Source of the DNA: Hyphomicrobiales bacterium | GTDB taxonomy: Bacteria; Pseudomonadota; Alphaproteobacteria; Rhizobiales; Rhizobiaceae | DNA: 64,000 bases | Assembly (NCBI GenBank): GCA_900469615.1 | Contig: UBYA01000010.1 | Location: 375,410 to 439,409, forward strand | Direction: 5' to 3' | Shown: piece by piece, positions 28,697-36,634 of the stretch | Layout: every line of letters begins with the position of its first letter | How positions within the stretch are numbered: the stretch's first letter is position 1 | Program-made: the position numbers and the translations under genes | The notes under the pieces: model-generated | Seen by the model: the letters and a program-made list of their open reading frames with translations, nothing else | Told to the model about the DNA's origin: nothing | Databases searched by the model: none

Positions 28697-29599
28697 TCAG
28701 GCGGCAGCGCCGGCGCGCGCATCGAGCTTGCGCTGAAGGCCAAGCCGTTCAAGCACGGCGGAAACCAGCGGCGAACGGTTCATCGTATAGAGATGAAACT
28801 CGTGGATGCCGCGGCGCATCAGATCCCGGATCTGCTCGGCGGCGACATCGGCGGCAACCTTGGTCCGCTCCTCGGCATTGTCCTCCAGTCCCTCGAAACG
28901 CGCATCGAGCCAGGACGGGATGCTGGTGCCGCACGCGCCGGCAAAGCGCTTCAGCTGGGTCAGGTTCTGGATCGGCATGATGCCGGGCACGATGGGAATC
29001 CCGATGCCGGCGGCGCGCACGCGATCATGATAGCGCTCGAAAGCGTCGTTATCGAAGAAGAACTGCGTGAGCGCCCGATCGGCGCCATTCTCCGCCTTGC
29101 GCTTCAGCATATCGATATCGGCGGCGGTATCGCGGCTTTCCGGATGCTTCTCCGGATAGGCCGAGACGGAGATATCGAAATCGCCGCGCTCGCGCAAAGC
29201 CCCCACCAGTTCCGCGGCATTGGCATAACCGCCCGGATGCGGGCGGTAGGCCGACCCGACACCGCCGGGCGGATCGCCGCGCAGGGCGACGAAACGGCGA
29301 ACGCCAGCCGCCAGGAACTCGTCGATCACCCGATGCGTGTCTTCGCGCGTCGCGCCGACACAGGTCAGATGCGATGCGGTCGTGAACGGCGTCTCATGGA
29401 TCATCCGCCGCACGGCCGACAGCGTCGGCGCCTTGGTCGAGCCGCCTGCCCCATAGGTCACGGAGACGAACTCGGGCTCCCAGCCGCTCAGATCCGCAAC
29501 CGTGTTCCACAATTGCTGCTCGGCCTCTTCCGACTTCGGCGGAAAGAACTCGAAGGAGATGCGCAGATCGCCGTTACGGCTTTCGGATCTCGAAGTCAT
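28697..29599 (-). CDS. metF: Methylenetetrahydrofolate reductase MetF
   Basis: FAD enzyme reducing 5,10-methylene-THF to 5-methyl-THF, the methyl donor for methionine synthesis. The 300-residue product has ISFEFFPPKSEEAEQ, SVTYGAGGSTK, HLTCVGATRED, VALRGDPP and ALTQFFFDNDAF, all conserved in MetF. The ATG at 29599 has GGGAGAG about seven bases upstream and is preferred over a TTG at 29617. The upstream ArsR-methyltransferase gene stops one base before (TGACATG), so the two are coupled. The same methionine/SAM theme explains the pairing. Confidence 0.95.
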   Translation of the reverse strand: MTSRSESRNGDLRISFEFFPPKSEEAEQQLWNTVADLSGWEPEFVSVTYGAGGSTKAPTLSAVRRMIHETPFTTASHLTCVGATREDTHRVIDEFLAAGVRRFVALRGDPPGGVGSAYRPHPGGYANAAELVGALRERGDFDISVSAYPEKHPESRDTAADIDMLKRKAENGADRALTQFFFDNDAFERYHDRVRAAGIGIPIVPGIMPIQNLTQLKRFAGACGTSIPSWLDARFEGLEDNAEERTKVAADVAAEQIRDLMRRGIHEFHLYTMNRSPLVSAVLERLGLQRKLDARAGAAA

Positions 29600-29600
29600 G

Positions 29601-30626
29601 TCAAACTCTCCCGGCAAGAATGGGGGACGATTGGTGGCCCTGCTCGGCTGCGATCAGCAGCCGCGGATCGCGCGCCAGCCAGATGGTGACTGTCAGCGCC
29701 TGACCGCCTTCCCGCCCCGAATGAAGGTCCTGCACGCGCTCGACATCCAGCCCTGCCAGCTTCAGCCAATCCGATACGGCCTGATGCGAGAAGCCGAGAC
29801 GAAGATGCGCATGCTCGTCACGCAGATATTCAAGCCCGTGCGGCGCAAGATCGATGATGACGAGCCGGCCGCCGGGCCGCAGCATTCGCGCTGCCTCGTT
29901 AACGGCGGTCTCCGGCTGGTCGAGGAAATGCAGCACCTGGTGGATGGTGATAAGGTCGAAATCCTGCTGCTCGAGCGGCAGGTTGAAGATATCGCCATGC
30001 CGCACCGAAGCGCTCGTAATATTGGCCCGGTCGAGATTGGCGCGGGCGACCGCCAGCATGTCGCGGCTGGCATCGATGCCGATGGCGCGACGGTAATGCC
30101 CCGCGAGAAGCTGGAGCATCCGCCCCGTACCCGTTCCGAGATCGAGAAAGGAGTCGATCGGCTGCGGACCGATGAGATCGATCAGCGCCTTGTCGACATC
30201 CTCGTCGGCGACATGGAGACGTCGCAGCTCATCCCATTCGGCAGCATTCCGGCTGAAATAGGCCTGCGCCCGTTCGGCGCGGACACGCTTCACCGAGGTC
30301 AGCCGCTCGCCATCGCGCAGCAGGACCGTATCCTTCTCGGCGGTGTGGCGGAGGAGCGCGCGTGCCAGCGTGACGGCCTTACCCTCCTGCTTCAGGCGGA
30401 AATAGGCCCAGGCACCTTCCTGGTATCGGTCGATCAGGCCGGCCTCCCCCAGCAGCTTCAAGTGCCGGGAAATGCGGGGCTGTGATTGGCCCAGAATTTC
30501 GGTAAGATCGGTAACCGTGAGATCGCCGGCCGCAAGCAGCGCCAGAAGACGCAGCCGTGTCGGTTCGCCGACCGCCTTCAGCACGTCCACCACGTCGTCC
30601 AAGCCGAGTTTAACCAGATCCGTCAT
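29601..30626 (-). CDS. ArsR-family regulator fused to a SAM-dependent methyltransferase domain
   Basis: A 341-residue two-domain protein. An ArsR-type winged helix fills about residues 8-95 (LKAVGEPTRLRLLALLAAGDL, TEILGQSQPRISRHLKLLGEAGL and the wing EGAWAYFRL). No metal-binding cysteine set is seen. A class I methyltransferase domain fills about 130-300, with LDLGTGTGRMLQLLA, GIDASRDML, HGDIFNLPL and LRPGGRLVIIDLAPHG. It is coupled to metF and has a perfect palindrome just upstream, so it probably senses SAM or S-adenosylhomocysteine and controls metF and itself. SahR-type ArsR regulators of the methionine cycle are the nearest known concept. Whether the methyltransferase domain is catalytic is open. 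Confidence 0.85.
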   Translation of the reverse strand: MTDLVKLGLDDVVDVLKAVGEPTRLRLLALLAAGDLTVTDLTEILGQSQPRISRHLKLLGEAGLIDRYQEGAWAYFRLKQEGKAVTLARALLRHTAEKDTVLLRDGERLTSVKRVRAERAQAYFSRNAAEWDELRRLHVADEDVDKALIDLIGPQPIDSFLDLGTGTGRMLQLLAGHYRRAIGIDASRDMLAVARANLDRANITSASVRHGDIFNLPLEQQDFDLITIHQVLHFLDQPETAVNEAARMLRPGGRLVIIDLAPHGLEYLRDEHAHLRLGFSHQAVSDWLKLAGLDVERVQDLHSGREGGQALTVTIWLARDPRLLIAAEQGHQSSPILAGRV

Positions 30627-30644
30627 CCGCCACCCAATCAAGAT

Positions 30645-30660
30645 ATAAAGATATCTTTAT
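30645..30660. promoter_or_regulatory. Perfect 16-base palindrome, candidate ArsR-type operator
   Basis: ATAAAGATATCTTTAT is identical to its reverse complement and lies 19 bases upstream of the ATG of the ArsR-methyltransferase gene, where a repressor would block transcription. The AT-rich form is normal for ArsR operators and stands out in this GC-rich DNA. Confidence 0.75.
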
Positions 30661-30771
30661 GTGATTTGAACGCGATCTGCAAGAGCCAATCGCTCGCGAC
30701 GTTAATTCGACGTCGGAAATCCGTTAGTTTCTGACGAAAACGGGATACCCGATCTTGTTTTCAGGCAAACA

Positions 30772-30796
30772 AAAACCCCGGACAAGCCGGGGTTTT
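30772..30796. terminator. Intrinsic terminator after ettA
   Basis: AAAACCCCGG (30772-30781) pairs with CCGGGGTTTT (30787-30796) around a five-base loop. On the minus strand the stem is followed by TTTTTGTTTG, so it ends ettA, whose stop is at 30817. Confidence 0.85.
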
Positions 30797-30816
30797 CAAA
30801 GAGCGAAACCGAGAAC

Positions 30817-32466
30817 TTAGCGCGTCAGTCGCTTGTGCGCCTGGCTGCCCGGATTGAGGGCATCGGGGCCGAGGCGACGGATCTTGTCCTGCTCGTAATC
30901 TTCGAAATTGCCTTCGAACCATTCGACATGACCTTCGCCTTCAAAGGCCAGGATATGCGTGGCCAGACGGTCGAGGAACATGCGATCGTGGCTAATGATG
31001 ATGGCGCAGCCGGCGAAGTTTTCGAGCGCGCTTTCCAGAGCCCCCAGCGTTTCCGTATCGAGGTCGTTTGTGGGTTCGTCAAGCAGAAGCACGTTGCCGC
31101 CAGCCTTCAGCATCTTGGCCAGGTGAACACGGTTGCGCTGACCGCCGGAGAGATTGCCGACCTTCTGCTGCTGGTCGCCGCCCTTGAAGTTAAAGGCGCC
31201 GCAATAGGCGCGCGAGTTCATGTCGAACTTGCCGAGCTTGATGATTTCGGCGCCGCCGGAGATTTCCTCCCATACGGTTTTATTGCCGTCAAGCGCATCG
31301 CGGCTCTGGTCGACATAGCTGAGATGTACCGTCTCGCCGATGCGGACCGAGCCGGAATCCGGCTTTTCCTGCCCCGTGATCATCTTGAACAGGGTCGTCT
31401 TGCCGGCGCCGTTCGGGCCGATGATGCCGACGATGCCGCCGGGCGGCAGCTTGATCGACAGATCGTTGATCAGCGTGCGGCCCTCGAAGCCCTTGGTGAT
31501 GCCCTCCATCTCGATCACCACCTGGCCAAGACGCTCGCTGACCGGAATGATGATCTGCGCATCGCCGGGACGCTGATTCTCGGCGGCATCGACCAGCTGT
31601 TCGTAAGCGTTGATACGCGCCTTGGACTTGGCCTGACGGGCCTTGGGGCTGGAGGCGATCCATTCCTGTTCGCGGCTGATTGCCTTCTGACGGCCGGCTT
31701 CTTCGCGGGCTTCCTGCTGCATGCGCTTGGCCTTGGCCCGCAGATAGGCGGAATAGTTGCCTTCGTAGGGAATGCCACGGCCGCGATCGAGTTCGAGAAT
31801 CCAGCCGGTAACATTGTCGAGGAAGTAGCGGTCGTGGGTGATCATCATCACGGCACCCGGATAGTCGCGCAGGTGCTTTTCCAACCAGGCAATGGTCTCG
31901 GCGTCGAGATGGTTGGTCGGTTCGTCGAGCAGCAGCAGGTCCGGCTGCGAGAGAAGCAGGCGGCACAGCGCGATACGGCGGCGCTCGCCACCGGAAAGGC
32001 TGGTGACTTCGGCATCGCGCGGCGGGCAGCACAATGCTTCCATCGCCATCTCGACCTGACTTTCCAGATCCCAGAGATTCTGGCTGTCGATGATGTCCTG
32101 GAGCTTGGCGCCCTCGTCCGCCGTCTCGTCGGAATAGTTCATCATCAATTCGTTGTAGCGATTGAGGATTTCGGTTTTCTTGGCAACGCCTTCCATGACG
32201 TTTTCGAAAACCGTCTTGTTGGGATCGAGCTGAGGCTCCTGCGCCAGGTAGCCGATGGTGGCGCCTTCGGCCAGCCAGGCTTCGCCGGTATACTCCTTAT
32301 CGAGGCCGGCCATGATGCGCAGCACCGTCGACTTACCCGCGCCGTTCGGACCGAGAATACCGATCTTGGCATCGGGATAGAAGGAGAGATGGATATTCTC
32401 GAGAATCTTCTTGGCGCCATAGGACTTATTCAGTCCGGCCATATGATAAATAAACTGACGTGCCAT
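30817..32466 (-). CDS. ettA: Energy-dependent translational throttle protein EttA
   Basis: Soluble ABC-F ATPase of 549 residues that binds the ribosomal E site and gates elongation according to ATP/ADP. Two ABC domains are present. The first has GPNGAGKSTVLRIMAGLD, LSGGERRRIALC and DLLLLDEPTNHLDAET; the second has GPNGAGKTTLFKM, LSGGQRNRVHLAK and LLLDEPTNDLDTET. The linker between them holds the charged AKAKRMQQEAREEAGRQKA helix. The start MARQFIYHMAGLNKSYG matches EttA and is used in place of a TTG/ATG further upstream. No membrane domain is present, as expected. Confidence 0.95.
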   Translation of the reverse strand: MARQFIYHMAGLNKSYGAKKILENIHLSFYPDAKIGILGPNGAGKSTVLRIMAGLDKEYTGEAWLAEGATIGYLAQEPQLDPNKTVFENVMEGVAKKTEILNRYNELMMNYSDETADEGAKLQDIIDSQNLWDLESQVEMAMEALCCPPRDAEVTSLSGGERRRIALCRLLLSQPDLLLLDEPTNHLDAETIAWLEKHLRDYPGAVMMITHDRYFLDNVTGWILELDRGRGIPYEGNYSAYLRAKAKRMQQEAREEAGRQKAISREQEWIASSPKARQAKSKARINAYEQLVDAAENQRPGDAQIIIPVSERLGQVVIEMEGITKGFEGRTLINDLSIKLPPGGIVGIIGPNGAGKTTLFKMITGQEKPDSGSVRIGETVHLSYVDQSRDALDGNKTVWEEISGGAEIIKLGKFDMNSRAYCGAFNFKGGDQQQKVGNLSGGQRNRVHLAKMLKAGGNVLLLDEPTNDLDTETLGALESALENFAGCAIIISHDRMFLDRLATHILAFEGEGHVEWFEGNFEDYEQDKIRRLGPDALNPGSQAHKRLTR

Positions 32467-32591
32467 AGCTTGGGTTACTCCACGGACGGATAACATTGCG
32501 AATTGTGCCGCTATGTAGGCGAAACCCCGCCCTCGGGCAACGGCGAAACCTTGTCCGAGGGCATTATCCGCGTCAGAAACGCCGTATTTTC

Positions 32592-33338
32592 TCAGAAACC
32601 GGCCGCGTCCACCACGCCGCGATCGCAGCCGAACGAAGTGCTGCCAGCGCCCTGGATCAATTTGGCGAGCCGTGGCCCGTTCCCCTGCTGCGGATCGATC
32701 GCATCTTCCGAGAGGCCGATGGTCAGCTCGGAAATCATCCTCACATTGCCGACACGGCGGCAGCTCATCTTGATGCGTGCATTGGCGCCCTCGCCGAAGC
32801 TTTGGTCGAAGGCCGCCTTGATGCTTTCGGCATCAAGCTCCTTGCCGACATTCTGCGCGAAGAGATCGCGTACGGCCGACGCGTTGAGTTCGGCGATCAA
32901 GCCGGCGGCGGTGGAGAAATACTGATCGGCGCTGAGCTTCGTGCAAGTGCCGTGCTTGATCCATTCATGCCGCTCGAGACCCGATTGCGTGCCCGGCATC
33001 GCCTTGTCCAGCTTAGCCTTGACTTCAGGAGACAATGGTACCGCCGGCAGGTCCTTCCAGTCGCTGCTGCGATCCGCCTGTTTCAAATCCTCGGAAACAT
33101 CGCAATATTCCTGCCGCATCGGCCACAGACCATGCAGCGAAAAATTCGTCGCATCGTAATTGCTCGACGATTGGTTCCGGCATTCCGCCTTTCTCTGGTT
33201 CGTCGCGCAAAATGCCGGCTCCCAGCTTGCCGCCAGGATAAAGCGCGTCCGACCGCGGCTGTGCTCCTGCGCCATGGCGCTCGCTGCCGTCCCCACCGAG
33301 AGGAGCACAACTGCAAATACCCGAAGCAAATGCTTCAT
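32592..33338 (-). CDS. Secreted ribonuclease T2
   Basis: A 248-residue exported RNase with a signal peptide (MKHLLRVFAVVLLSVG...ASAMA, cleavage about residue 23). Both catalytic blocks of the T2 family are present: CAS I in FSLHGLWP and CAS II in HEWIKHGTC, each with its active histidine. Cysteines are placed for the usual disulfides (CATNQRKAEC, EYC, GTC, MSC, FGC). The enzyme cleaves RNA to 2',3'-cyclic phosphates in the periplasm or outside the cell, probably for phosphate or nucleoside scavenging. Confidence 0.92.
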   Translation of the reverse strand: MKHLLRVFAVVLLSVGTAASAMAQEHSRGRTRFILAASWEPAFCATNQRKAECRNQSSSNYDATNFSLHGLWPMRQEYCDVSEDLKQADRSSDWKDLPAVPLSPEVKAKLDKAMPGTQSGLERHEWIKHGTCTKLSADQYFSTAAGLIAELNASAVRDLFAQNVGKELDAESIKAAFDQSFGEGANARIKMSCRRVGNVRMISELTIGLSEDAIDPQQGNGPRLAKLIQGAGSTSFGCDRGVVDAAGF

Positions 33339-33505
33339 TCCCTGCCTCCAACTAGAACATTATAGGAACAAGTAAGCAGTTTGATCGGGCGCGCGCAATC
33401 CTTAATCGCAATGCCCGAAAAGATTTATTTCTGTGAGCTTCGGCAGCTATCCATTGCAATCCGGAAGACGATGACCTTTCGTCCAATCGGGGAGGAACGA
33501 ATGCG

Positions 33506-34438
33506 ATGTTCGCCGAGACGCAGCGCCTGAACAGCCCGACGGGTGCGACGATTGCCTATCATCATTCGCCGGCGACGAGCGAAGCGCGCGGCATCCTTCT
33601 GATATCCCATGGCCTCGCCGAGCATTCCCGACGCTATGAAGCCTTTGCGGATGCGATGGCGGCCCAGGGTTTTCACGTTTATGCCCATGACCATCGCGGC
33701 CATGGCGAGACCATTGCCCACGATGCGCCGCTCGGGCGCTTCGCCAGGCGAAACGGCGCCGGGCAGGTCATCGCCGATATGCTGGCGATGCGGGAATTTG
33801 CCGCCCGCGCCCATCCCGGCCTGCCGATCATCCTGTTCGGCCACTCCATGGGTGGATTGATCAGCCTGAACACGGTCGTCACGCATCCGGACAGGTTCGA
33901 CGCCGTCGCCGTCTGGAACTCCAATTTCAATCCCGGCCTCGCTGGCCGTGCCGCCCAGCTCATCCTCAAGACGGAGCGCATGTTCAAGGGATCGGACGTC
34001 CCGAGCGGCCCCTTGCCGAAACTGACTTTCGGCACCTGGGGCCGATCGATCGCGAATCGCCGCACCGAGTTCGACTGGCTCTCGCGCATCCCCGAGCAGG
34101 TGGATAAATATATCGCCGATCCGCTTTGCGGCTTCGATGCCTCGGTATCGCTATGGCTCGACATATTCGAGCTCACCTTCCGCGCGCCGCGCAAAACCTG
34201 TCTCGACAGGCTCCGACGCGACATGCCGATCCACCTCCTCGGCGGCGGCAAGGACCCGGCAACCGACAACGCGAAAGCGATCTCCTGGCTGGCGGGTCAT
34301 TTGAAAAAAGCCGGATTCTCTCATATCACGACCGATATCTATCCGGACATGCGACACGAGACGCTCAACGAAATCGGCGCCGACCAAGCTATTTCCCGTT
34401 TTGCCGACTGGTGCAAGAAGGTGACGGCAAAGAATTGA
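33506..34438 (+). CDS. Alpha/beta hydrolase, monoacylglycerol lipase-like (serine aminopeptidase S33 type)
   Basis: A 310-residue cytoplasmic hydrolase. The nucleophile elbow is GHSMGG in ILFGHSMGGLISLN (about residue 113), the oxyanion part is LISHGLAEHSRRYE with YAHDHRGHGET, the acid is in GGGKDPATDN and the histidine in MRHETLNE, so the triad is complete. This arrangement is typical of lysophospholipase/monoacylglycerol lipase. GGGGAGG precedes the start by about 11 bases. It heads a plus-strand run of four genes, but its link to the others is not obvious. Confidence 0.82.
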   Translation: MFAETQRLNSPTGATIAYHHSPATSEARGILLISHGLAEHSRRYEAFADAMAAQGFHVYAHDHRGHGETIAHDAPLGRFARRNGAGQVIADMLAMREFAARAHPGLPIILFGHSMGGLISLNTVVTHPDRFDAVAVWNSNFNPGLAGRAAQLILKTERMFKGSDVPSGPLPKLTFGTWGRSIANRRTEFDWLSRIPEQVDKYIADPLCGFDASVSLWLDIFELTFRAPRKTCLDRLRRDMPIHLLGGGKDPATDNAKAISWLAGHLKKAGFSHITTDIYPDMRHETLNEIGADQAISRFADWCKKVTAKN

Positions 34439-34456
34439 TTCTCAAGGAATTCTGCA

Positions 34457-35416
34457 ATGAACACCTCCAGCGGCTCCTCTACCCGATTGCCGCAATCGGA
34501 GCTGACCTTCGGCCTGTTGATGATGTTTCTTTCCGTCGTCCTCTCGCCGATCATCGACATCTTCTCGAAGCTTGCGGCTACCACGATACCGCCGGCCGAA
34601 GTCACCGCCGCCCGCTTCATCCTCCAGTCGCTCTTCGCGCTGCCGATGATGGCGATGCGACGGCAGTGGGGCGTGTGGACATGGCGGGGCGCCGGCATTC
34701 ATGCCATCCGCGCCGCGGTGCTGACGCTGTCCATGGTGTCGTTCGTGACCACGCTGCAGGTCATGGAGGTTGCCGATGCCATCGCCATCTTCTTCGTCGA
34801 GCCGATGATGCTGACCATCCTGAGCAGCATCTTCCTCAAGGAAACCATCGGCTGGCGGCGCTACACCGCCTGCGCCGTCGGCTTTTTCGGCGCGATGCTG
34901 ATTATCCAGCCGAGCTTTCAGGAGGTTGGATTCATCGCCCTTCTGCCCGTCGTCACCGCTCTTTGCATCGCCGTCTACGTGATGATCACGCGCGTAGTGT
35001 CCCACAGCGAGGACGCCGGATCGATGCAGTTCCAGGCTGGCTTGTGGGGCACCTGCTTCAGCCTGATCCTGCTCGCCCTGGGACGGATAACGGGATCGGC
35101 CATTCTGGATCCGGTCATGCCGGATCTGGTGGCGATGCTCTATCTGCTTGGCGTCGGCGCCACTGCGGCCGTGTCCGGTATTCTTACGGTACACGCCTAT
35201 CGCGCCGTGCCGGCTTCGACGCTGGCACCCCTGCAATATTTCGAAATCGTCTCCGCAACGATCTTCGGCTGGCTCGTCTTCGACAATTTCCCGAATGCGA
35301 TCAAATGGGTCGGCATCCTCATCATCATCGGCTCCGGACTCTACATTCTCTGGCGCGAGCGGCGCTTTGCTTCCCGCCCGGTATCCGATACATCTGAAAC
35401 GGCATTCACGCCCTAA
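34457..35416 (+). CDS. EamA/DMT-family transporter
   Basis: A 319-residue inner-membrane protein with about ten hydrophobic segments. The first EamA repeat starts near LTFGLLMMFLSVVLSPIIDIF and the second near FIALLPVVTALCIAVYVMITR. The conserved EP in FFVEPMMLTIL and PLQYFEIVSATIFGWLVF are typical. It is more like RarD/YdcZ-type exporters than the EamA protein at 27389. It starts 18 bases after the hydrolase stop and ends 15 bases before the CoA-transferase, so it is probably cotranscribed with them. Substrate unknown. Confidence 0.83.
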   Translation: MNTSSGSSTRLPQSELTFGLLMMFLSVVLSPIIDIFSKLAATTIPPAEVTAARFILQSLFALPMMAMRRQWGVWTWRGAGIHAIRAAVLTLSMVSFVTTLQVMEVADAIAIFFVEPMMLTILSSIFLKETIGWRRYTACAVGFFGAMLIIQPSFQEVGFIALLPVVTALCIAVYVMITRVVSHSEDAGSMQFQAGLWGTCFSLILLALGRITGSAILDPVMPDLVAMLYLLGVGATAAVSGILTVHAYRAVPASTLAPLQYFEIVSATIFGWLVFDNFPNAIKWVGILIIIGSGLYILWRERRFASRPVSDTSETAFTP

Positions 35417-35431
35417 GCAAGGCGGACGGAC

Positions 35432-36634
35432 ATGACAGACCAAAAGACCAAGAAACCTCCGCTTTCCGGTATCCGCGTCATCGAGCTTGCCCGCGTGCTC
35501 GCCGGCCCCTGGGCGGGGCAGATGCTGGCGGATCTCGGCGCCGACGTCATCAAGGTGGAAAACCCGGACGGCGGCGACGATACCCGTCAATGGGGGCCGC
35601 CCTTCGTCCAGGGCAAGGATGGTGAAAACCTCTCCGCCGCCTACTACCATTCCGCCAATCGCGGCAAGCGCTCCATCACCGCCGATCTCAGGAGCGAGGA
35701 AGGGCAGGATCTGGTGCGCCGGCTGGTGAAGACGGCCGACGTCGTGATCGAGAATTTCAAGCTCGGCGGCCTGGTCAAATACGGGCTGGATTACGAAAGC
35801 TTGAGAAAGATCAATCCCCGCATCGTCTATTGCTCGATCACCGGCTTCGGACAGACCGGCCCTTATGCCGGCCTGGCAGGCTATGACTATATCGTCCAGG
35901 GCATGTCCGGTTTCATGTCGATCACCGGCGAGCCGGACGGGCAGCCGATGAAGGCGGGTGTCGCGATCGCCGATATCTTCACCGGCATCTACGCCGTTTC
36001 GGCGATCGAGGCCGCCTTGATCCACGCGCTGAAGAGCGGTGAAGGGCAGCTTGTCGACATGGCCCTCCTCGATGTGCAATCGGCCGTGCTTGCCAATCAG
36101 AACATGAATTACCTGATATCGGGCAAGCCGCCTGTGCGGCTCGGCAACGCGCATCCCAATATCTCGCCCTATGAAGTCGTTCCCACCGCGGACGGTTATC
36201 TTATTCTTGCCGTCGGCAATGACGGGCAGTTCCGCCGCCTGTGCGCCATTCTGGGCGTAGACGCCAATGCCGACGACGAGCGCTATGCGACCAACAAGGC
36301 CAGGGTCGCCCACCGCAACGAGGTGCGGGCCTTCGTATCGGCAAGAACACTGCAATGGAACAAGGCGGAATTGCTGAAGGCCTGCGAGGCCAACGCGGTT
36401 CCGGCCGGCGCCATCAACACGATCGAGGACATGTTCGCCGACCCGCAGATCAAGGCGCGGGGCTTGAGGATGGACCTGAAGGACGGCGCGGGCACCGCCA
36501 TTCCAAGTGTACGCACACCGATCGTGCTATCGGAAACACCGTTGACCTATACGCGGCCAAGCCCGCGTCTCGGCGAGCATCAGGAGGAAGTTCTGGCCGA
36601 ATTGGCCGAACTGGAGGGAAAGGCGAGGACATGA
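35432..36634 (+). CDS. CaiB/BaiF family (family III) CoA-transferase
   Basis: A 400-residue enzyme that moves CoA between carboxylic acids. It has the family N-terminus GIRVIELARVLAGPWAGQML, ADLGADVIKVENPDGGDDTR, HSANRGKRSITADL, ADVVIENFKLGGL, YCSITGFGQTGPY and the catalytic aspartate in VAIADIFTGIYAV (about residue 170). Substrate specificity is not readable; formyl-CoA, succinyl-CoA or 2-methylacyl-CoA types all share these motifs. Its stop overlaps the ATG of the thiamine-diphosphate enzyme that follows (ATGA), strong evidence of a shared pathway. Confidence 0.9.
   Translation: MTDQKTKKPPLSGIRVIELARVLAGPWAGQMLADLGADVIKVENPDGGDDTRQWGPPFVQGKDGENLSAAYYHSANRGKRSITADLRSEEGQDLVRRLVKTADVVIENFKLGGLVKYGLDYESLRKINPRIVYCSITGFGQTGPYAGLAGYDYIVQGMSGFMSITGEPDGQPMKAGVAIADIFTGIYAVSAIEAALIHALKSGEGQLVDMALLDVQSAVLANQNMNYLISGKPPVRLGNAHPNISPYEVVPTADGYLILAVGNDGQFRRLCAILGVDANADDERYATNKARVAHRNEVRAFVSARTLQWNKAELLKACEANAVPAGAINTIEDMFADPQIKARGLRMDLKDGAGTAIPSVRTPIVLSETPLTYTRPSPRLGEHQEEVLAELAELEGKART

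Noticed and set aside
34442..36355. Open frame of about 637 codons on the minus strand
   Set aside because: Antisense to the EamA transporter and the CoA-transferase, both well supported. Its composition (Gly/Asp/Arg/His-rich) is that of a shadow frame.
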